Assembly: GCA_031551045.1 (NCBI GenBank) | Contig: JAVBOD010000019.1 | Span: 1 to 57,672 of the forward strand | Source of the DNA: JAVBOD01 sp031551045 | GTDB taxonomy: Bacteria; Bacteroidota; Bacteroidia; Bacteroidales; UBA932 | Direction of reading: 5' to 3' | DNA length: 57,672 nucleotides | Shown: piece after piece, positions 25,676 through 34,602 of the stretch | Numbering within the stretch: position 1 is the first letter of the stretch | Layout: every line of letters starts with the position of its first letter | Made by a program: the position numbers and the translations under genes | The notes under the pieces: generated by a model | Database searches by the model: none | The model's input: the letters and a program-made list of their open reading frames with translations, nothing else | Told to the model about the DNA's origin: nothing

Positions 25676-27004
25676 TTAATTTTTATAGCGTATCCATTTC
25701 CACATTTCGCCCCACGACGTTTTTTTGCCATACATTAAAATACCCACACGGTAAATTTTTCCGGCCAACCACGCCATTCCCATAAACGAAACCAGCAAAA
25801 TTCCCAACGAAGCGGCTACTTCCCAAAGCGGCACGCCGAAAGGGATACGTGCCATCATTACAATCGGCGAGGTAAACGGAATCATCGAACCCCAAAACGA
25901 CAAGGCGCTGTCAGGATGTTGAAAAGTGTGTATCATGATAAAAATTCCCAATATCAAAGGAATGGTAACCGGCAGCATCAATTGCTGAGTTTCCGCTTCG
26001 TTTTCTACCGCCGAGCCGATAGCTGCAAACATGGAGGCATAGAACAGATAGCCCAAAAGGAAAAACAGCAAGAACGCCACTAAAATACCCACTATATCAA
26101 CATTATTTAATGCTGCAAACATGCCTGTATCGTTTGCCGCTTGCTTTGCCTGCTCCAACATATGAGCAGAACCACCACTCATTTGTGTAGCAACTTCCTG
26201 CACATCATTTGAAGACAGCAGCACTCCCTGCGCTACTGTTACCAGCGCTATAGTGAGCAATACCCAAATGATAAATTGCAGTAATCCTACAGATGCCACA
26301 CCGATTATTTTTCCCATCATCAATTGAAAGGGTTTGACGGATGAAACAATAACTTCCACAATGCGGCTGGATTTTTCTTCAATCACGCCACGCATTACCA
26401 TGCCGCCAAAAAGGAAGATAAACATGTAAATCAAAAAACTGGCGCCGTAGGAAATACCCATAGAAATGCCGGTACTGGCAGCTTTATCTTCTCCCCCATT
26501 CTTGGCTACTACAAAGGTTTTGATATTTACTTTTGTTTTTACGGAAGCCATGATTTTATCCAAATCGACAATATTATATTGCTTCAATTTGTATTGTTCC
26601 AATCCCTTTTCAAGGCTTTTTTCAATACGCCCCTGAACATCTAACGGCACTTGTTTAAGAGCATACATACTCACTTCGGGTTCCTGCTTCTCGTTCAGTT
26701 GGCCGATTTGCAGCACGGCATAGTACACACCTTCGTCCACTTTCTTTTTCAGCGCTTCCAACGTAGCGTCGGGCTGTTTTACAAACTCCAGCAGCTCGGT
26801 ATTTTCTAAAAACGCAGCGCAGATTTCCGATTGGTCGATCACGGCAATTGTCCGGTGGTCGTTATCTTTCATCGTAGTCATCCATGCCGGGACCACAAAC
26901 ATGGCCGCCATTAGAATCGGCGTCAAAATAGTCATGATGATGAATGATTTTTTCTTGACCCTCGTCAAAAATTCACGTTCGATAATGAGAAATATTTTTT
27001 TCAT
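25676..27004 (-). CDS. ABC exporter permease (NatB-like)
   Basis: The 442-residue protein begins with a cytoplasmic amphipathic segment (FLIIEREFLTRVKKKSF) and a first membrane helix. A large extracytoplasmic domain (about residues 45-180) follows, then five or six further helices. This is the ABC-2 layout of NatB/LinJ-type permeases. GGMVMRGVIEEKSSRIVEVIVSS (about residue 205-227) is the highly conserved coupling region of the family. Its partner ATPase gene lies 12 bases upstream. Such exporters handle sodium ions, peptides or drugs; the substrate here is unknown. Confidence 0.88.
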   Translation of the reverse strand: MKKIFLIIEREFLTRVKKKSFIIMTILTPILMAAMFVVPAWMTTMKDNDHRTIAVIDQSEICAAFLENTELLEFVKQPDATLEALKKKVDEGVYYAVLQIGQLNEKQEPEVSMYALKQVPLDVQGRIEKSLEKGLEQYKLKQYNIVDLDKIMASVKTKVNIKTFVVAKNGGEDKAASTGISMGISYGASFLIYMFIFLFGGMVMRGVIEEKSSRIVEVIVSSVKPFQLMMGKIIGVASVGLLQFIIWVLLTIALVTVAQGVLLSSNDVQEVATQMSGGSAHMLEQAKQAANDTGMFAALNNVDIVGILVAFLLFFLLGYLFYASMFAAIGSAVENEAETQQLMLPVTIPLILGIFIMIHTFQHPDSALSFWGSMIPFTSPIVMMARIPFGVPLWEVAASLGILLVSFMGMAWLAGKIYRVGILMYGKKTSWGEMWKWIRYKN

Positions 27005-27016
27005 GGCAATACGGGT

Positions 27017-27925
27017 TTAGGATACGAGTTTAATAAAAATATCGTTCATGCTGGGGATTACTTCGTTGAATCCGTGCAGCTCTACATGCGGCAGCAGTTG
27101 TTGTATCAAGTGATTTACAGGGCGCTGCTCCAGCAATTGGATGTTCACTTTCTGCAATTCGCCTTGTTCTTTTTCGCCCACTATCCGGTATTCGCTCGTA
27201 AGCGCCGGTTGCAAAGCGCCGGCCGATCCGCGGAAAAGCACTTCCACAACATTGTCGCCATGCCGGCGGCGGATGTCATCGACTTTCCCCTCCACAATTA
27301 CTTGCGATTTATTGATAAGGCCAATGCTGTCGCACAATTCTTCGACCGAAGCCATGTTGTGCGTGGAAAAAATAATGGTACTGCCTTTAGCTTTCAGTTC
27401 CAGAATTTCCTGTTTCAGCAAATTTACATTTACCGGATCGAAGCCGCTGAAAGGTTCGTCGAAAATGAGCAATTTCGGTTGGTGCAGGATGGTTACAATA
27501 AATTGCACTTTTTGCGCCATTCCTTTCGACAGTTCTTCCACCTTTTTATCCCACCAGCCCTGAATACCGAATTTGGTAAACCACAGTTTGAGTTGCTTCA
27601 TGGCATCATGGCGCGAAAGGCCTTTGAGCCGCGCCAAGTACAAGGCTTGTTCGCCCACTTTCATTTTTTTGTACAATCCGCGCTCTTCGGGCAAATAGCC
27701 GATAGCATACACATCATCAGCCTCTAGAGGGCGCCCTCCCAAAAGAATGTGTCCGCTATCGGGCGCCGTAATCTGGTTGATAATGCGTATCAGCGTGGTT
27801 TTTCCGGCGCCGTTCGGGCCCAACAATCCGTAAATCGTTCCGGCCGGCACACGAATATTCACGTTGTCCAATGCCAGGTGGTTCGCATAGCGTTTCACCA
27901 CGTTTTCTGCAACAAGTAAGTCCAT
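27017..27925 (-). CDS. ABC transporter ATP-binding protein (NatA-like)
   Basis: The ATPase has Walker A GLLGPNGAGKTTLIRI near residue 35-50, the signature LSKGMAQKVQFI, Walker B LLIFDEPFSGFDPVN and the H-loop STHNM. The last 80 residues form an accessory domain seen in NatA/CcmA-like proteins. I place the start at 27925 (MDLLVAENVVKRY, 302 residues). The alternative ATG at 27958 lies inside the promoter element at 27956-27963 and so cannot be on the transcript. The gene is first in a two-gene operon with the permease. Confidence 0.9.
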   Translation of the reverse strand: MDLLVAENVVKRYANHLALDNVNIRVPAGTIYGLLGPNGAGKTTLIRIINQITAPDSGHILLGGRPLEADDVYAIGYLPEERGLYKKMKVGEQALYLARLKGLSRHDAMKQLKLWFTKFGIQGWWDKKVEELSKGMAQKVQFIVTILHQPKLLIFDEPFSGFDPVNVNLLKQEILELKAKGSTIIFSTHNMASVEELCDSIGLINKSQVIVEGKVDDIRRRHGDNVVEVLFRGSAGALQPALTSEYRIVGEKEQGELQKVNIQLLEQRPVNHLIQQLLPHVELHGFNEVIPSMNDIFIKLVS

Positions 27926-27955
27926 TGATTCGATAAATTTATGATGCTTAGGATA

Positions 27956-27963
27956 CAAATGTA
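27956..27963 (-). promoter_or_regulatory. -7 element for the ABC exporter operon
   Basis: TACATTTG on the minus strand. Its position overlaps the upstream ATG candidate of the ATPase gene and so decides in favour of the later start. Confidence 0.6.
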
Positions 27964-28057
27964 CACAAAAACAATGGACATTTTATTCAAACTGTTAAAA
28001 AAAAATAACTCCTGCTTATGATTTTGTTTACAGTCATCGTAGTCGGCATATTTTTAT

Positions 28058-28065
28058 TATCTTTG
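28058..28065 (+). promoter_or_regulatory. -7 element for the ureohydrolase-nhaA-FKBP-DUF3127 operon
   Basis: TATCTTTG, 30 bases before the ureohydrolase ATG. Confidence 0.65.
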
Positions 28066-28095
28066 TAGTTTATTACGATTTAATACGATTAACAC

Positions 28096-29127
28096 ATGGA
28101 TACTTTATTTAATCCCAATGCAATAGGGCAACCCAACGGAAATTATTTTGCCCTTCCCTATACATTGAAAGAGTCAACCATCGTGTTAATTTCCATTCCC
28201 TGGGATGTAACCACCTCCTATCAGGCGGGCACCAGCGAAGGCCCGGAAGCGATGATTGAGGCATCGGCTCAAATCGATTTATACGATGCACATGTGACGG
28301 ACGCTTGGAATATTAAAATTGCTACCGAACCAATCGACAAAGCTATCACAAAACTTAATAAAAAAGCCCGTAAAACAGCCGAGGAAATAATTGCAGCCTT
28401 AGAACTCGGCACGACTGACAGCGAATTGGCCGATTTTACCGCGGAAGTAAATGCGGCATCAGAAGAGATAAACGAATATGTTTACGAAAAAGCGAAAAAA
28501 TATTTAGCGCAGGATAAATTGGTAGCCATAGTGGGTGGAGAACACAGCGTTCCATTCGGATTATATAAAGCGCTTTGCGAAAAATATGATTCCTTTGGCA
28601 TTCTGCACATCGATGCACATGCGGATTTGCGCAAAGCTTACGAAGGTTTTGAATACTCACATGCTTCCATCATGTACAATGCCTTACATAAACTGAAAGG
28701 AGTATCGAAACTGGTGCAGGTAGGCATCCGTGATTATTGTAGCGACGAAGCCGAATTGATACAAAACGACACACGTATAGACACCCATACCGACGCTGAC
28801 TTGCAGGAAAGCATGTTCCATGGAAAAACATGGGACCAGCAATGCGAAACCATTATCAATAGTTTACCGGACAAGGTGCATATTAGTTTTGATATCGACG
28901 GGTTGACATCCGATAACTGCCCGCATACCGGTACTCCCGTACCCGGCGGATTGACATATAACCAGGCACTGTTTTTACTTCGCAAATTAGCATTATCCGG
29001 AAAGCAAATTATCGGATTCGACTTGTGCGAAGTAAGCCCCTCGCCCAATGAAGACGATGAGTGGGATGCAAATGTAGGAGCGCGGCTACTCTATAAGTTA
29101 TGTGTATATACACAAATGCATCAATAA
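28096..29127 (+). CDS. ureohydrolase-family enzyme (arginase/agmatinase/formimidoylglutamase)
   Basis: The 343-residue enzyme has the binuclear manganese motifs of the arginase superfamily: GGEHSVPFG near residue 155 (His ligand), HIDAHADLR near residue 175 (Asp, His, Asp ligands) and SFDIDGLTSDNCPHTGTPVPGG near residue 260-282 (two Asp ligands). The length is a little more than typical agmatinases because of a charged helical insert around residues 75-140. It would hydrolyse a guanidino or formimino compound, but which one cannot be told. It is the first gene of a four-gene unit with nhaA 5 bases behind. Confidence 0.88.
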   Translation: MDTLFNPNAIGQPNGNYFALPYTLKESTIVLISIPWDVTTSYQAGTSEGPEAMIEASAQIDLYDAHVTDAWNIKIATEPIDKAITKLNKKARKTAEEIIAALELGTTDSELADFTAEVNAASEEINEYVYEKAKKYLAQDKLVAIVGGEHSVPFGLYKALCEKYDSFGILHIDAHADLRKAYEGFEYSHASIMYNALHKLKGVSKLVQVGIRDYCSDEAELIQNDTRIDTHTDADLQESMFHGKTWDQQCETIINSLPDKVHISFDIDGLTSDNCPHTGTPVPGGLTYNQALFLLRKLALSGKQIIGFDLCEVSPSPNEDDEWDANVGARLLYKLCVYTQMHQ

Positions 29128-29132
29128 GCTTC

Positions 29133-30518
29133 ATGAAGGTTAAAACTATCAGGAAAATACGGGAAAAGCTGGAACATCCGGAGCGAAAATTCTTGCCGGA
29201 TATTTTTGCCCAATTTTTTCAAAACCAAGCCATTGGAGGTGTATTGCTGGTGGCTTGCACCATCATTGCCATTATTGCAGCCAATACTCCGGCTCTCCAT
29301 GCCCTGCACAATTGTTGGAACACTATTTTCACCATAGGATTTCCTCATTTCAAAATAGAACAGCCGCTTTTACTATGGGTAAATGATGGCTTGATGGCTA
29401 TTTTCTTTTTTGTAGTAGGTTTGGAAATCAAACGGGAAATGTTGGCAGGCGAGCTGGCCTCGCGTAAACAAGCTGCATTGCCGGCTTTTGCCGCTGTAGG
29501 CGGAATGTTGATTCCGGCATTTATTTATTTTATATTCAATCACCAAGGCCCGGCCAGCAATGGCTGGGGGATTCCCATGGCTACGGATATCGCTTTTTCC
29601 ATCGGCATCCTGTCTCTTATGGGAAAACGAGTACCGCTCTCTTTCAAGGTATTCCTCACGGCTTTGGCGATAGTTGACGATTTAGGGGCTATTGTGGTAT
29701 TGGCCGTTTTCTATCCGGCACACGCTATTCATGTGGAATTTTTTGTATGGATTGCCCTTGTATGTGCGGCGCTTTTTACATTGAACCGCCTCCGCATAAA
29801 TCACCCTATACCCTACATCATTTTAGGAATTGTACTATGGATACTAATGTTACATTCCGGCATACACGCTACGATTGCAGGTGTTTTACTGGCAGCCGCT
29901 ATTCCGTCCAAAACGTCTATTAATGAAGCAAGGTTCTATTTCCGCAGTAAACTATTACTTAATCGCTTTCGTAGAACATATATCGAGGAAGGCATACAAA
30001 TGCTTGCCAGTAAAAAGAAATTGAGTCTTATCCATAGCCTCGACCAGAACATCTCGCGCATCAATCCTTTAATGCATCGTTTTGAAGCTGCTCTACACCC
30101 CGTCGTAATATTTATCATTATGCCGGTGTTTGCATTGGCCAATGCGGGAATCCGGCTAAATAGCCATATTGTTCCCGATTTATTTTCCAACTTATCGCTG
30201 GGTATTTTCTTTGGCTTGCTGATAGGGAAACCCCTGGGCATTACTTTGTTCTGCTGGATAGCAACGAAATTAAAATGGGCTATTGTTCCTGAAAACACTC
30301 AATGGCGGCATATCTTTTCACTCGGCATGATTGCCGGAGTTGGATTCACCATGTCGATTTTCATTAACGGGTTAGCTTTCGAGCATACGGACATGATAGA
30401 ATTAGGAAAAATATCGGTATTGATAACATCTTTCATGGCCGGTATCTGCGGATGGATTGCGTTGACCGTATCTACATCTACAAAGAAAAATGAATTAATA
30501 ACATATAATAATCACTAA
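29133..30518 (+). CDS. nhaA: Na+/H+ antiporter NhaA
   Basis: I take the ATG at 29133 (MKVKTIRKIREKLEHPERK, 461 residues). An in-frame ATG at 29100 would overlap the previous gene. The NhaA hallmarks are present: WVNDGLMAIFFFVVGLEIKREML with the helix-2 segment, GWGIPMATDIAFSIGILSLMG, and the ion-binding pair of aspartates in ALAIVDDLGAI (about residues 181-183). There are about eleven to twelve membrane helices. It exchanges two protons for one sodium ion, protecting against alkali and salt. The protein is somewhat longer than E. coli NhaA, with an insert around 29940-30080 that reads as a basic loop. Confidence 0.95.
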   Translation: MKVKTIRKIREKLEHPERKFLPDIFAQFFQNQAIGGVLLVACTIIAIIAANTPALHALHNCWNTIFTIGFPHFKIEQPLLLWVNDGLMAIFFFVVGLEIKREMLAGELASRKQAALPAFAAVGGMLIPAFIYFIFNHQGPASNGWGIPMATDIAFSIGILSLMGKRVPLSFKVFLTALAIVDDLGAIVVLAVFYPAHAIHVEFFVWIALVCAALFTLNRLRINHPIPYIILGIVLWILMLHSGIHATIAGVLLAAAIPSKTSINEARFYFRSKLLLNRFRRTYIEEGIQMLASKKKLSLIHSLDQNISRINPLMHRFEAALHPVVIFIIMPVFALANAGIRLNSHIVPDLFSNLSLGIFFGLLIGKPLGITLFCWIATKLKWAIVPENTQWRHIFSLGMIAGVGFTMSIFINGLAFEHTDMIELGKISVLITSFMAGICGWIALTVSTSTKKNELITYNNH

Positions 30519-30529
30519 AAAAGAACAAC

Positions 30530-31267
30530 ATGAAAATTTTAAAAATCTTTATTTTCTCGGCAGCGCTGATAGTGGCTGCTGAAGGCTGTGCCCAAAAGAA
30601 AACAGCGGCTATTCCCGAAGGAGTAACGAAAGCCCAAGTGGACTCTTTGAGTTATGCTTTAGGTGTATTGACCAGCGAAAACTTCAAACAAATGCAATTG
30701 GAATTCATTGATTTCGACGTATTCAAAAAAGGAATTCAAGATGCCTTAAGCGGCGATGAAAAAGCTTTGCGCTTCGACATGATGGCTGCTAACAACTATT
30801 TCCAACAATTTATGATGAAATCGCAAGAACGCATGATGGCCGAACGAGAAAAAGCGGCCGTTAAAAATATGGAAGACGGAAAGAAATTTTTGGAAGAAAA
30901 CAAAGCAAAAGAAGGTATTACTGTTACCGAAAGCGGCTTGCAATACAAAATTACAAACCCCGGAAATAACGTAAAACCTGTCGCCGAAGATATGGTAGAA
31001 GTTAACTATCGTGGTACGACGATCGATGGCAAAGAATTCGATTCGTCCTACAAACGTAATGAAACGGCCAAATTCCCTCTGAATGGTGTCATCAAAGGAT
31101 GGACAGAAGGTTTGCAACTGATTGGGGAAGGCGGCAAAATTACCCTTTACCTTCCTTCGGAATTGGCTTACGGAGAACGTGGCGCAGGTAGCGATATCGG
31201 CCCTAACTCCGTGTTGGTTTTCGAAGTGGAATTAATTAAAGTGAATCCTTCTACAGAAGAAAAGTAG
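30530..31267 (+). CDS. FKBP-type peptidyl-prolyl isomerase, lipoprotein
   Basis: The 245-residue protein has a lipoprotein signal (AAEGC, Cys about 20). An FkpA/Mip-like helical dimerisation domain (about 25-130, rich in Met, Lys and Glu) precedes the C-terminal FKBP domain with VEVNYRGTTIDGKEFDSSY, PLNGVIKGWTEGL and YLPSELAYGERGAG, the usual active-site loops. It should assist folding of exported proteins at the envelope. It is 11 bases behind nhaA and 4 bases before the DUF3127 gene. Confidence 0.93.
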   Translation: MKILKIFIFSAALIVAAEGCAQKKTAAIPEGVTKAQVDSLSYALGVLTSENFKQMQLEFIDFDVFKKGIQDALSGDEKALRFDMMAANNYFQQFMMKSQERMMAEREKAAVKNMEDGKKFLEENKAKEGITVTESGLQYKITNPGNNVKPVAEDMVEVNYRGTTIDGKEFDSSYKRNETAKFPLNGVIKGWTEGLQLIGEGGKITLYLPSELAYGERGAGSDIGPNSVLVFEVELIKVNPSTEEK

Positions 31268-31271
31268 TTTT

Positions 31272-31667
31272 ATGGCTCTCGAAATTACCGGTAAATTTTT
31301 GAAAAGTTTGCCCATGGTAAACGGCACCAATGACCGCGGGACATGGAGCAAACAACAGTTCGTCATTGAAACCCTGGATTCGTTTCCACGGAAAGTATGC
31401 GCCATGGCGTGGAACGACCGTGTAAATGACATTTCCGGGCTAAAAGAAGGCGATATGGTGAAAGTTACCTTCACCGTGGAATCGCGCGAATATAACGAAC
31501 GGTGGTACACCGATATTAGAGCTACACGTATTGAACGATTATCTGCCGGCGCAGGTGCAAATACAGCAACTTCAACAGGAAGTACCACAGCCCCCGACTT
31601 TCCATCAGCTCCGATTGCCGAAGATCCTTTTGCTTCGCAGCAAGTGGTGGACGACCTCCCTTTTTAA
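31272..31667 (+). CDS. DUF3127 protein, putative OB-fold single-strand binder
   Basis: The 131-residue protein belongs to DUF3127. LEITGKFLKSLPMVNGTNDRGTWSKQQF, KVCAMAWNDRVND and VTFTVESREYNERWYTDIRA look like OB-fold strands. A Ser/Thr/Ala/Pro-rich linker ends in an acidic tip, DDLPF. SSB proteins end in a similar DDxxPF tip that recruits repair enzymes, so a DNA-binding role is plausible. This is an inference from sequence shape and not from experiment. It is the last gene of the unit starting with the ureohydrolase, and a strong bidirectional terminator follows. Confidence 0.8.
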   Translation: MALEITGKFLKSLPMVNGTNDRGTWSKQQFVIETLDSFPRKVCAMAWNDRVNDISGLKEGDMVKVTFTVESREYNERWYTDIRATRIERLSAGAGANTATSTGSTTAPDFPSAPIAEDPFASQQVVDDLPF

Positions 31668-31679
31668 TACAGAAGGAAA

Positions 31680-31725
31680 GATACTAAAAAAACGGATGGC
31701 CATGGCCATCCGTTTTTTTAGTATC
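31680..31725. terminator. perfectly palindromic bidirectional terminator
   Basis: A 46-base perfect palindrome (23 bases each side) centred between 31702 and 31703. The core GGATGGCCATGGCCATCC is flanked by A7 and T7 runs and outer GATACT/AGTATC. It can fold as a terminator with a U-run on either strand and lies between the convergent DUF3127 and PBP4 genes. Confidence 0.85.
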
Positions 31726-31736
31726 AATATTACCGG

Positions 31737-33182
31737 TTAATACTCCGCCATCAACCGCATGAGCTGTTCCATGCACGGAATCAATAGCGCTCCTTTGTAA
31801 TTGAAGTTATTAAATGCAAAGAAGAAAGTGTACAATCTCCCGTTATTTTCCACATAACCTGCATAGGCACGCGCTCCGTCGATAGAGCCGCTTTTGGCAT
31901 GAATACGTGAAGCGCTGTGCACACCGCGTAAAATATTCTTCAACGAAGAGTTGGCTTCGCCCGGAACCGGTAGTGATTGGTAGAACGCATCGAACTCCGG
32001 AGAGTGATACATTTCCTCTAAAAAATTACACATAAAATCAGCCGTCACTAAATTTTTCCGCGAAAGTCCGCTACCATCCGCCAGCAGTAATCCGTTGCGC
32101 GGAATGTTCAAACTGTCGAACACGTGCATCATGGCTGCTAACGATGTTTCGTAGCCGGTGTTTTTCATACGCTCCGCTCCCATCGTTTTCAAAATAGTTT
32201 CGGCATAAAGATTGTGGCTTTTTTTATTGACCACCTCCACCATATCCGATAGCGCCAACGAGGCGGTAGAGGTGATATACTTTACATCTGGACGGTCCGG
32301 CACAGGAGCGGACAACACCTTAAAATTGCCGGATGTTTGTATTCCATGCTTGTTCAAGTATGTATCGAAATAATGCAGACAAGTTAACGGGCCTTGTTTG
32401 TTGGAAGCCTTTACTTCAAAGCTATCGCGGGCAGCAGGAATCGTCCCGGCCATCAGATAATAGCCCGATCCGGGCGCATTAAACACGATACTGTTGTCGC
32501 CGGAATTTTTTTCTCCGGCAAGAATCCTGTTGTCGAAAACCACATCGGGCAGCACCGGATACACTTTTTTTATTTTCGTGCTATCACCGGTACGACTGCC
32601 GGAGGATAAAACAAGGCGATACATGTTTTCAGCGAACATCAACCCACTGGGAGTTGTTCCGTAACCATTGCCGATGTTTCCCCATGTCCACGATTCGGGA
32701 ATTTCGTATTGAAAAAAACTATCATCGGCAATCAGGTTCCCTCGAATATAAGAGATTCCCAATTCACGCAATGCGTTTGTCCATTGCTCAAACACCGTAT
32801 TAATCGGTTGCACCGGCGAATCCTGTGAACCCAAGGTCGGGTCGCCGCCGCCAACTACATATATATTGCCATATAAAGCAGCATCCCGAATTTCGCCGTC
32901 ATAATACAAATGAGTGTAGTATCGATAATCGGGCCCCAATGTCAATAACCCGGCTCCGGTTGTGAGCAACTTCATTGTCGATGCCGGCATCAACGCTACA
33001 TCGGGATTATAGGATACGATCGTTTTTCCCGTACCGGCTTCCTTTACTAAAATACTCCAGGTCGCATTTTTCAGGAGTGTATCTTTTTTCAATGTTTCTA
33101 CATACTGAAAAAGTTTATTATCCTTCTGCGCCGTAGCACAAAAAGAAAATAAACAAACAACGAGAGTCAGGCAATAACGCAT
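31737..33182 (-). CDS. dacB: D-alanyl-D-alanine carboxypeptidase/endopeptidase (PBP4)
   Basis: I use the start at 33182 (MRYCLTLVVCLFSFCATAQ, 481 residues), which gives a clean signal peptide. A longer frame to 33257 runs through a terminator hairpin and is unlikely. The S13 peptidase motifs are visible: PASTMK near residue 65 (nucleophile serine and lysine), DGSGLSRKN near 367 (SxN type), and AKSGSIDG near 429 (KSG box). A large insert between the first two motifs is normal in PBP4. It trims or cleaves peptidoglycan cross-links in the periplasm. It is downstream of the C1 peptidase gene but separated from it by the terminator. Confidence 0.92.
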   Translation of the reverse strand: MRYCLTLVVCLFSFCATAQKDNKLFQYVETLKKDTLLKNATWSILVKEAGTGKTIVSYNPDVALMPASTMKLLTTGAGLLTLGPDYRYYTHLYYDGEIRDAALYGNIYVVGGGDPTLGSQDSPVQPINTVFEQWTNALRELGISYIRGNLIADDSFFQYEIPESWTWGNIGNGYGTTPSGLMFAENMYRLVLSSGSRTGDSTKIKKVYPVLPDVVFDNRILAGEKNSGDNSIVFNAPGSGYYLMAGTIPAARDSFEVKASNKQGPLTCLHYFDTYLNKHGIQTSGNFKVLSAPVPDRPDVKYITSTASLALSDMVEVVNKKSHNLYAETILKTMGAERMKNTGYETSLAAMMHVFDSLNIPRNGLLLADGSGLSRKNLVTADFMCNFLEEMYHSPEFDAFYQSLPVPGEANSSLKNILRGVHSASRIHAKSGSIDGARAYAGYVENNGRLYTFFFAFNNFNYKGALLIPCMEQLMRLMAEY

Positions 33183-33190
33183 ACGAATGT

Positions 33191-33249
33191 AAATAAAGCA
33201 ACAAACCCTAACAGATTTTCCCAATAACGATGGGGCTGTTAGGGTTTGT
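33191..33249 (-). terminator. intrinsic terminator after the C1 peptidase gene
   Basis: Arms ACAAACCCTAACAG (33201-33214) and CTGTTAGGGTTTGT (33236-33249) are a perfect 14-base inverted repeat. A second stem, CCCAAT/ATGGGG type, sits inside the loop. On the minus strand the hairpin is followed by TGCTTTATTT. Confidence 0.75.
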
Positions 33250-33266
33250 ATCATCAATTATAAAGG

Positions 33267-34457
33267 CTATTTAATTCCCAATTTTTGTTTGATAGCAGCC
33301 GGTAGCGCATTTTTGTGTACCACAATATTCATGGTTTTATATTTTGCATAAGCTTCCGAAACATACCAAATGCCTTTATACGCACCGGTCAACCCCCATG
33401 AGTTTTTTACCATGTAGTATTTTTTTCCGGTTTGATCTTTAGCAATACCGTAGATTTGCATGCCGTGGTCATCGGTCGTTTGATAATTATCAAAAGCTAT
33501 TTGGCGCATCTCTTGGGTAACAGGCGATTCGTAAGCGCCCGGCTTGCCGGTGTTTTTGGCAATTTCTGCTTCGCGTTCGCGTTGCGACAAGCCTAACCAA
33601 CGCGCCTGGTCGGAACCGGACATTTCAGACACATTCATATCAGGAACCGTTGCCACGCCATTACGTGTAAACCCTTTTTCGCTGACATCGGCGCCCCATG
33701 CAATGGTGTACCCGTTGTTGATGGCATTGTCGAACACCTGCATCAATTCATCTGCCGGCAGGTTGTATGAGTAGCCCCAACGCCAGTTATCCTCTATTTC
33801 AAGCGCAAAAGAGCTATAGAACGGATGATGCGTGTAAGATGTCAACGACACGTAATCGTCGGCGTTCAAGCCCAACATATCGGCAAACGATTTGGGCGTA
33901 TATTCTTTTCCATTGTACGTAAATTTCTCAGGAATTTTACCCAAGTAGGTATCAATCACAGCGGTGTAACCTTTCATCCACACGGGAGTCAATTTCCCAT
34001 TTTTATTTTTGAGAATAACATCGGCATACGCTTTGGCAACTTCATCCAATTCGTTATGCACCGGCATTTCTTCGCCATAGTTCAAGCCGGACATTACTGT
34101 TTGCGGTACAGCGCCATAGTATTTGAGGGCATATATCACATCGTAGAACGAACCGCCGGGCCCCATAGAGCCAAATCCATGCAAACGCACGTATTTCTCG
34201 GCTTTGTCGGTGAAATTATGGTGCACCACAAACATTTCCGACAAGTCGAATTCGCCTTTACCCATACGCAATAATTCGGATTCCAGAAAAGCAATACCGG
34301 AGAAACTCCAACAAGTACTGGATCGGTTTTGATTCTTTATGGGCGTTATTTTCAATTCTTTTACCACGGAGAATTGATAATCCGAATCTTGATTTTGGGC
34401 GCTTGCGGTGTAGCCGATAAACAATGCTACCAGCAAGATGTAGATGATTTTTTTCAT
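33267..34457 (-). CDS. secreted C1-family (bleomycin hydrolase-like) cysteine peptidase
   Basis: The 396-residue protein has a signal peptide (cleavage after YTASA, about residue 20). It carries the papain-fold catalytic residues in PepC order: Gln and Cys in IKNQNRSSTCWSFSG (Cys near 49), His in DDHGMQIYGIA (near 333), and Asn in MVKNSWG (near 351). Cytoplasmic PepC/bleomycin hydrolase enzymes are aminopeptidases; the signal peptide places this one in the periplasm or outside. Bacteroidales contain several such exported members. It has its own promoter (34492-34499) and a terminator behind it. Confidence 0.9.
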   Translation of the reverse strand: MKKIIYILLVALFIGYTASAQNQDSDYQFSVVKELKITPIKNQNRSSTCWSFSGIAFLESELLRMGKGEFDLSEMFVVHHNFTDKAEKYVRLHGFGSMGPGGSFYDVIYALKYYGAVPQTVMSGLNYGEEMPVHNELDEVAKAYADVILKNKNGKLTPVWMKGYTAVIDTYLGKIPEKFTYNGKEYTPKSFADMLGLNADDYVSLTSYTHHPFYSSFALEIEDNWRWGYSYNLPADELMQVFDNAINNGYTIAWGADVSEKGFTRNGVATVPDMNVSEMSGSDQARWLGLSQREREAEIAKNTGKPGAYESPVTQEMRQIAFDNYQTTDDHGMQIYGIAKDQTGKKYYMVKNSWGLTGAYKGIWYVSEAYAKYKTMNIVVHKNALPAAIKQKLGIK

Positions 34458-34491
34458 ATCAATTAATTATTTTTTTAGATTGCGATTGCCG

Positions 34492-34499
34492 CAAAGGTA
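34492..34499 (-). promoter_or_regulatory. -7 element for the C1 peptidase gene
   Basis: TACCTTTG on the minus strand, 35 bases upstream of the start codon. The divergent gene may use TATCTTCG at 34553-34560, a one-mismatch element. Confidence 0.65.
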
Positions 34500-34602
34500 A
34501 TCATTTTTTATTCGAATATTTTTCTTTCTATTGTAATCCCCGAAAAAATACATATCTTCGTCAATGTGTTTTGAATATAATGATAATTAACATCCTTCTG
34601 AT

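Noticed and set aside
33183..33257. N-terminal extension of PBP4 to the upstream ATG
   Set aside because: It translates through a 14-base terminator hairpin, and the later start gives a proper signal peptide.
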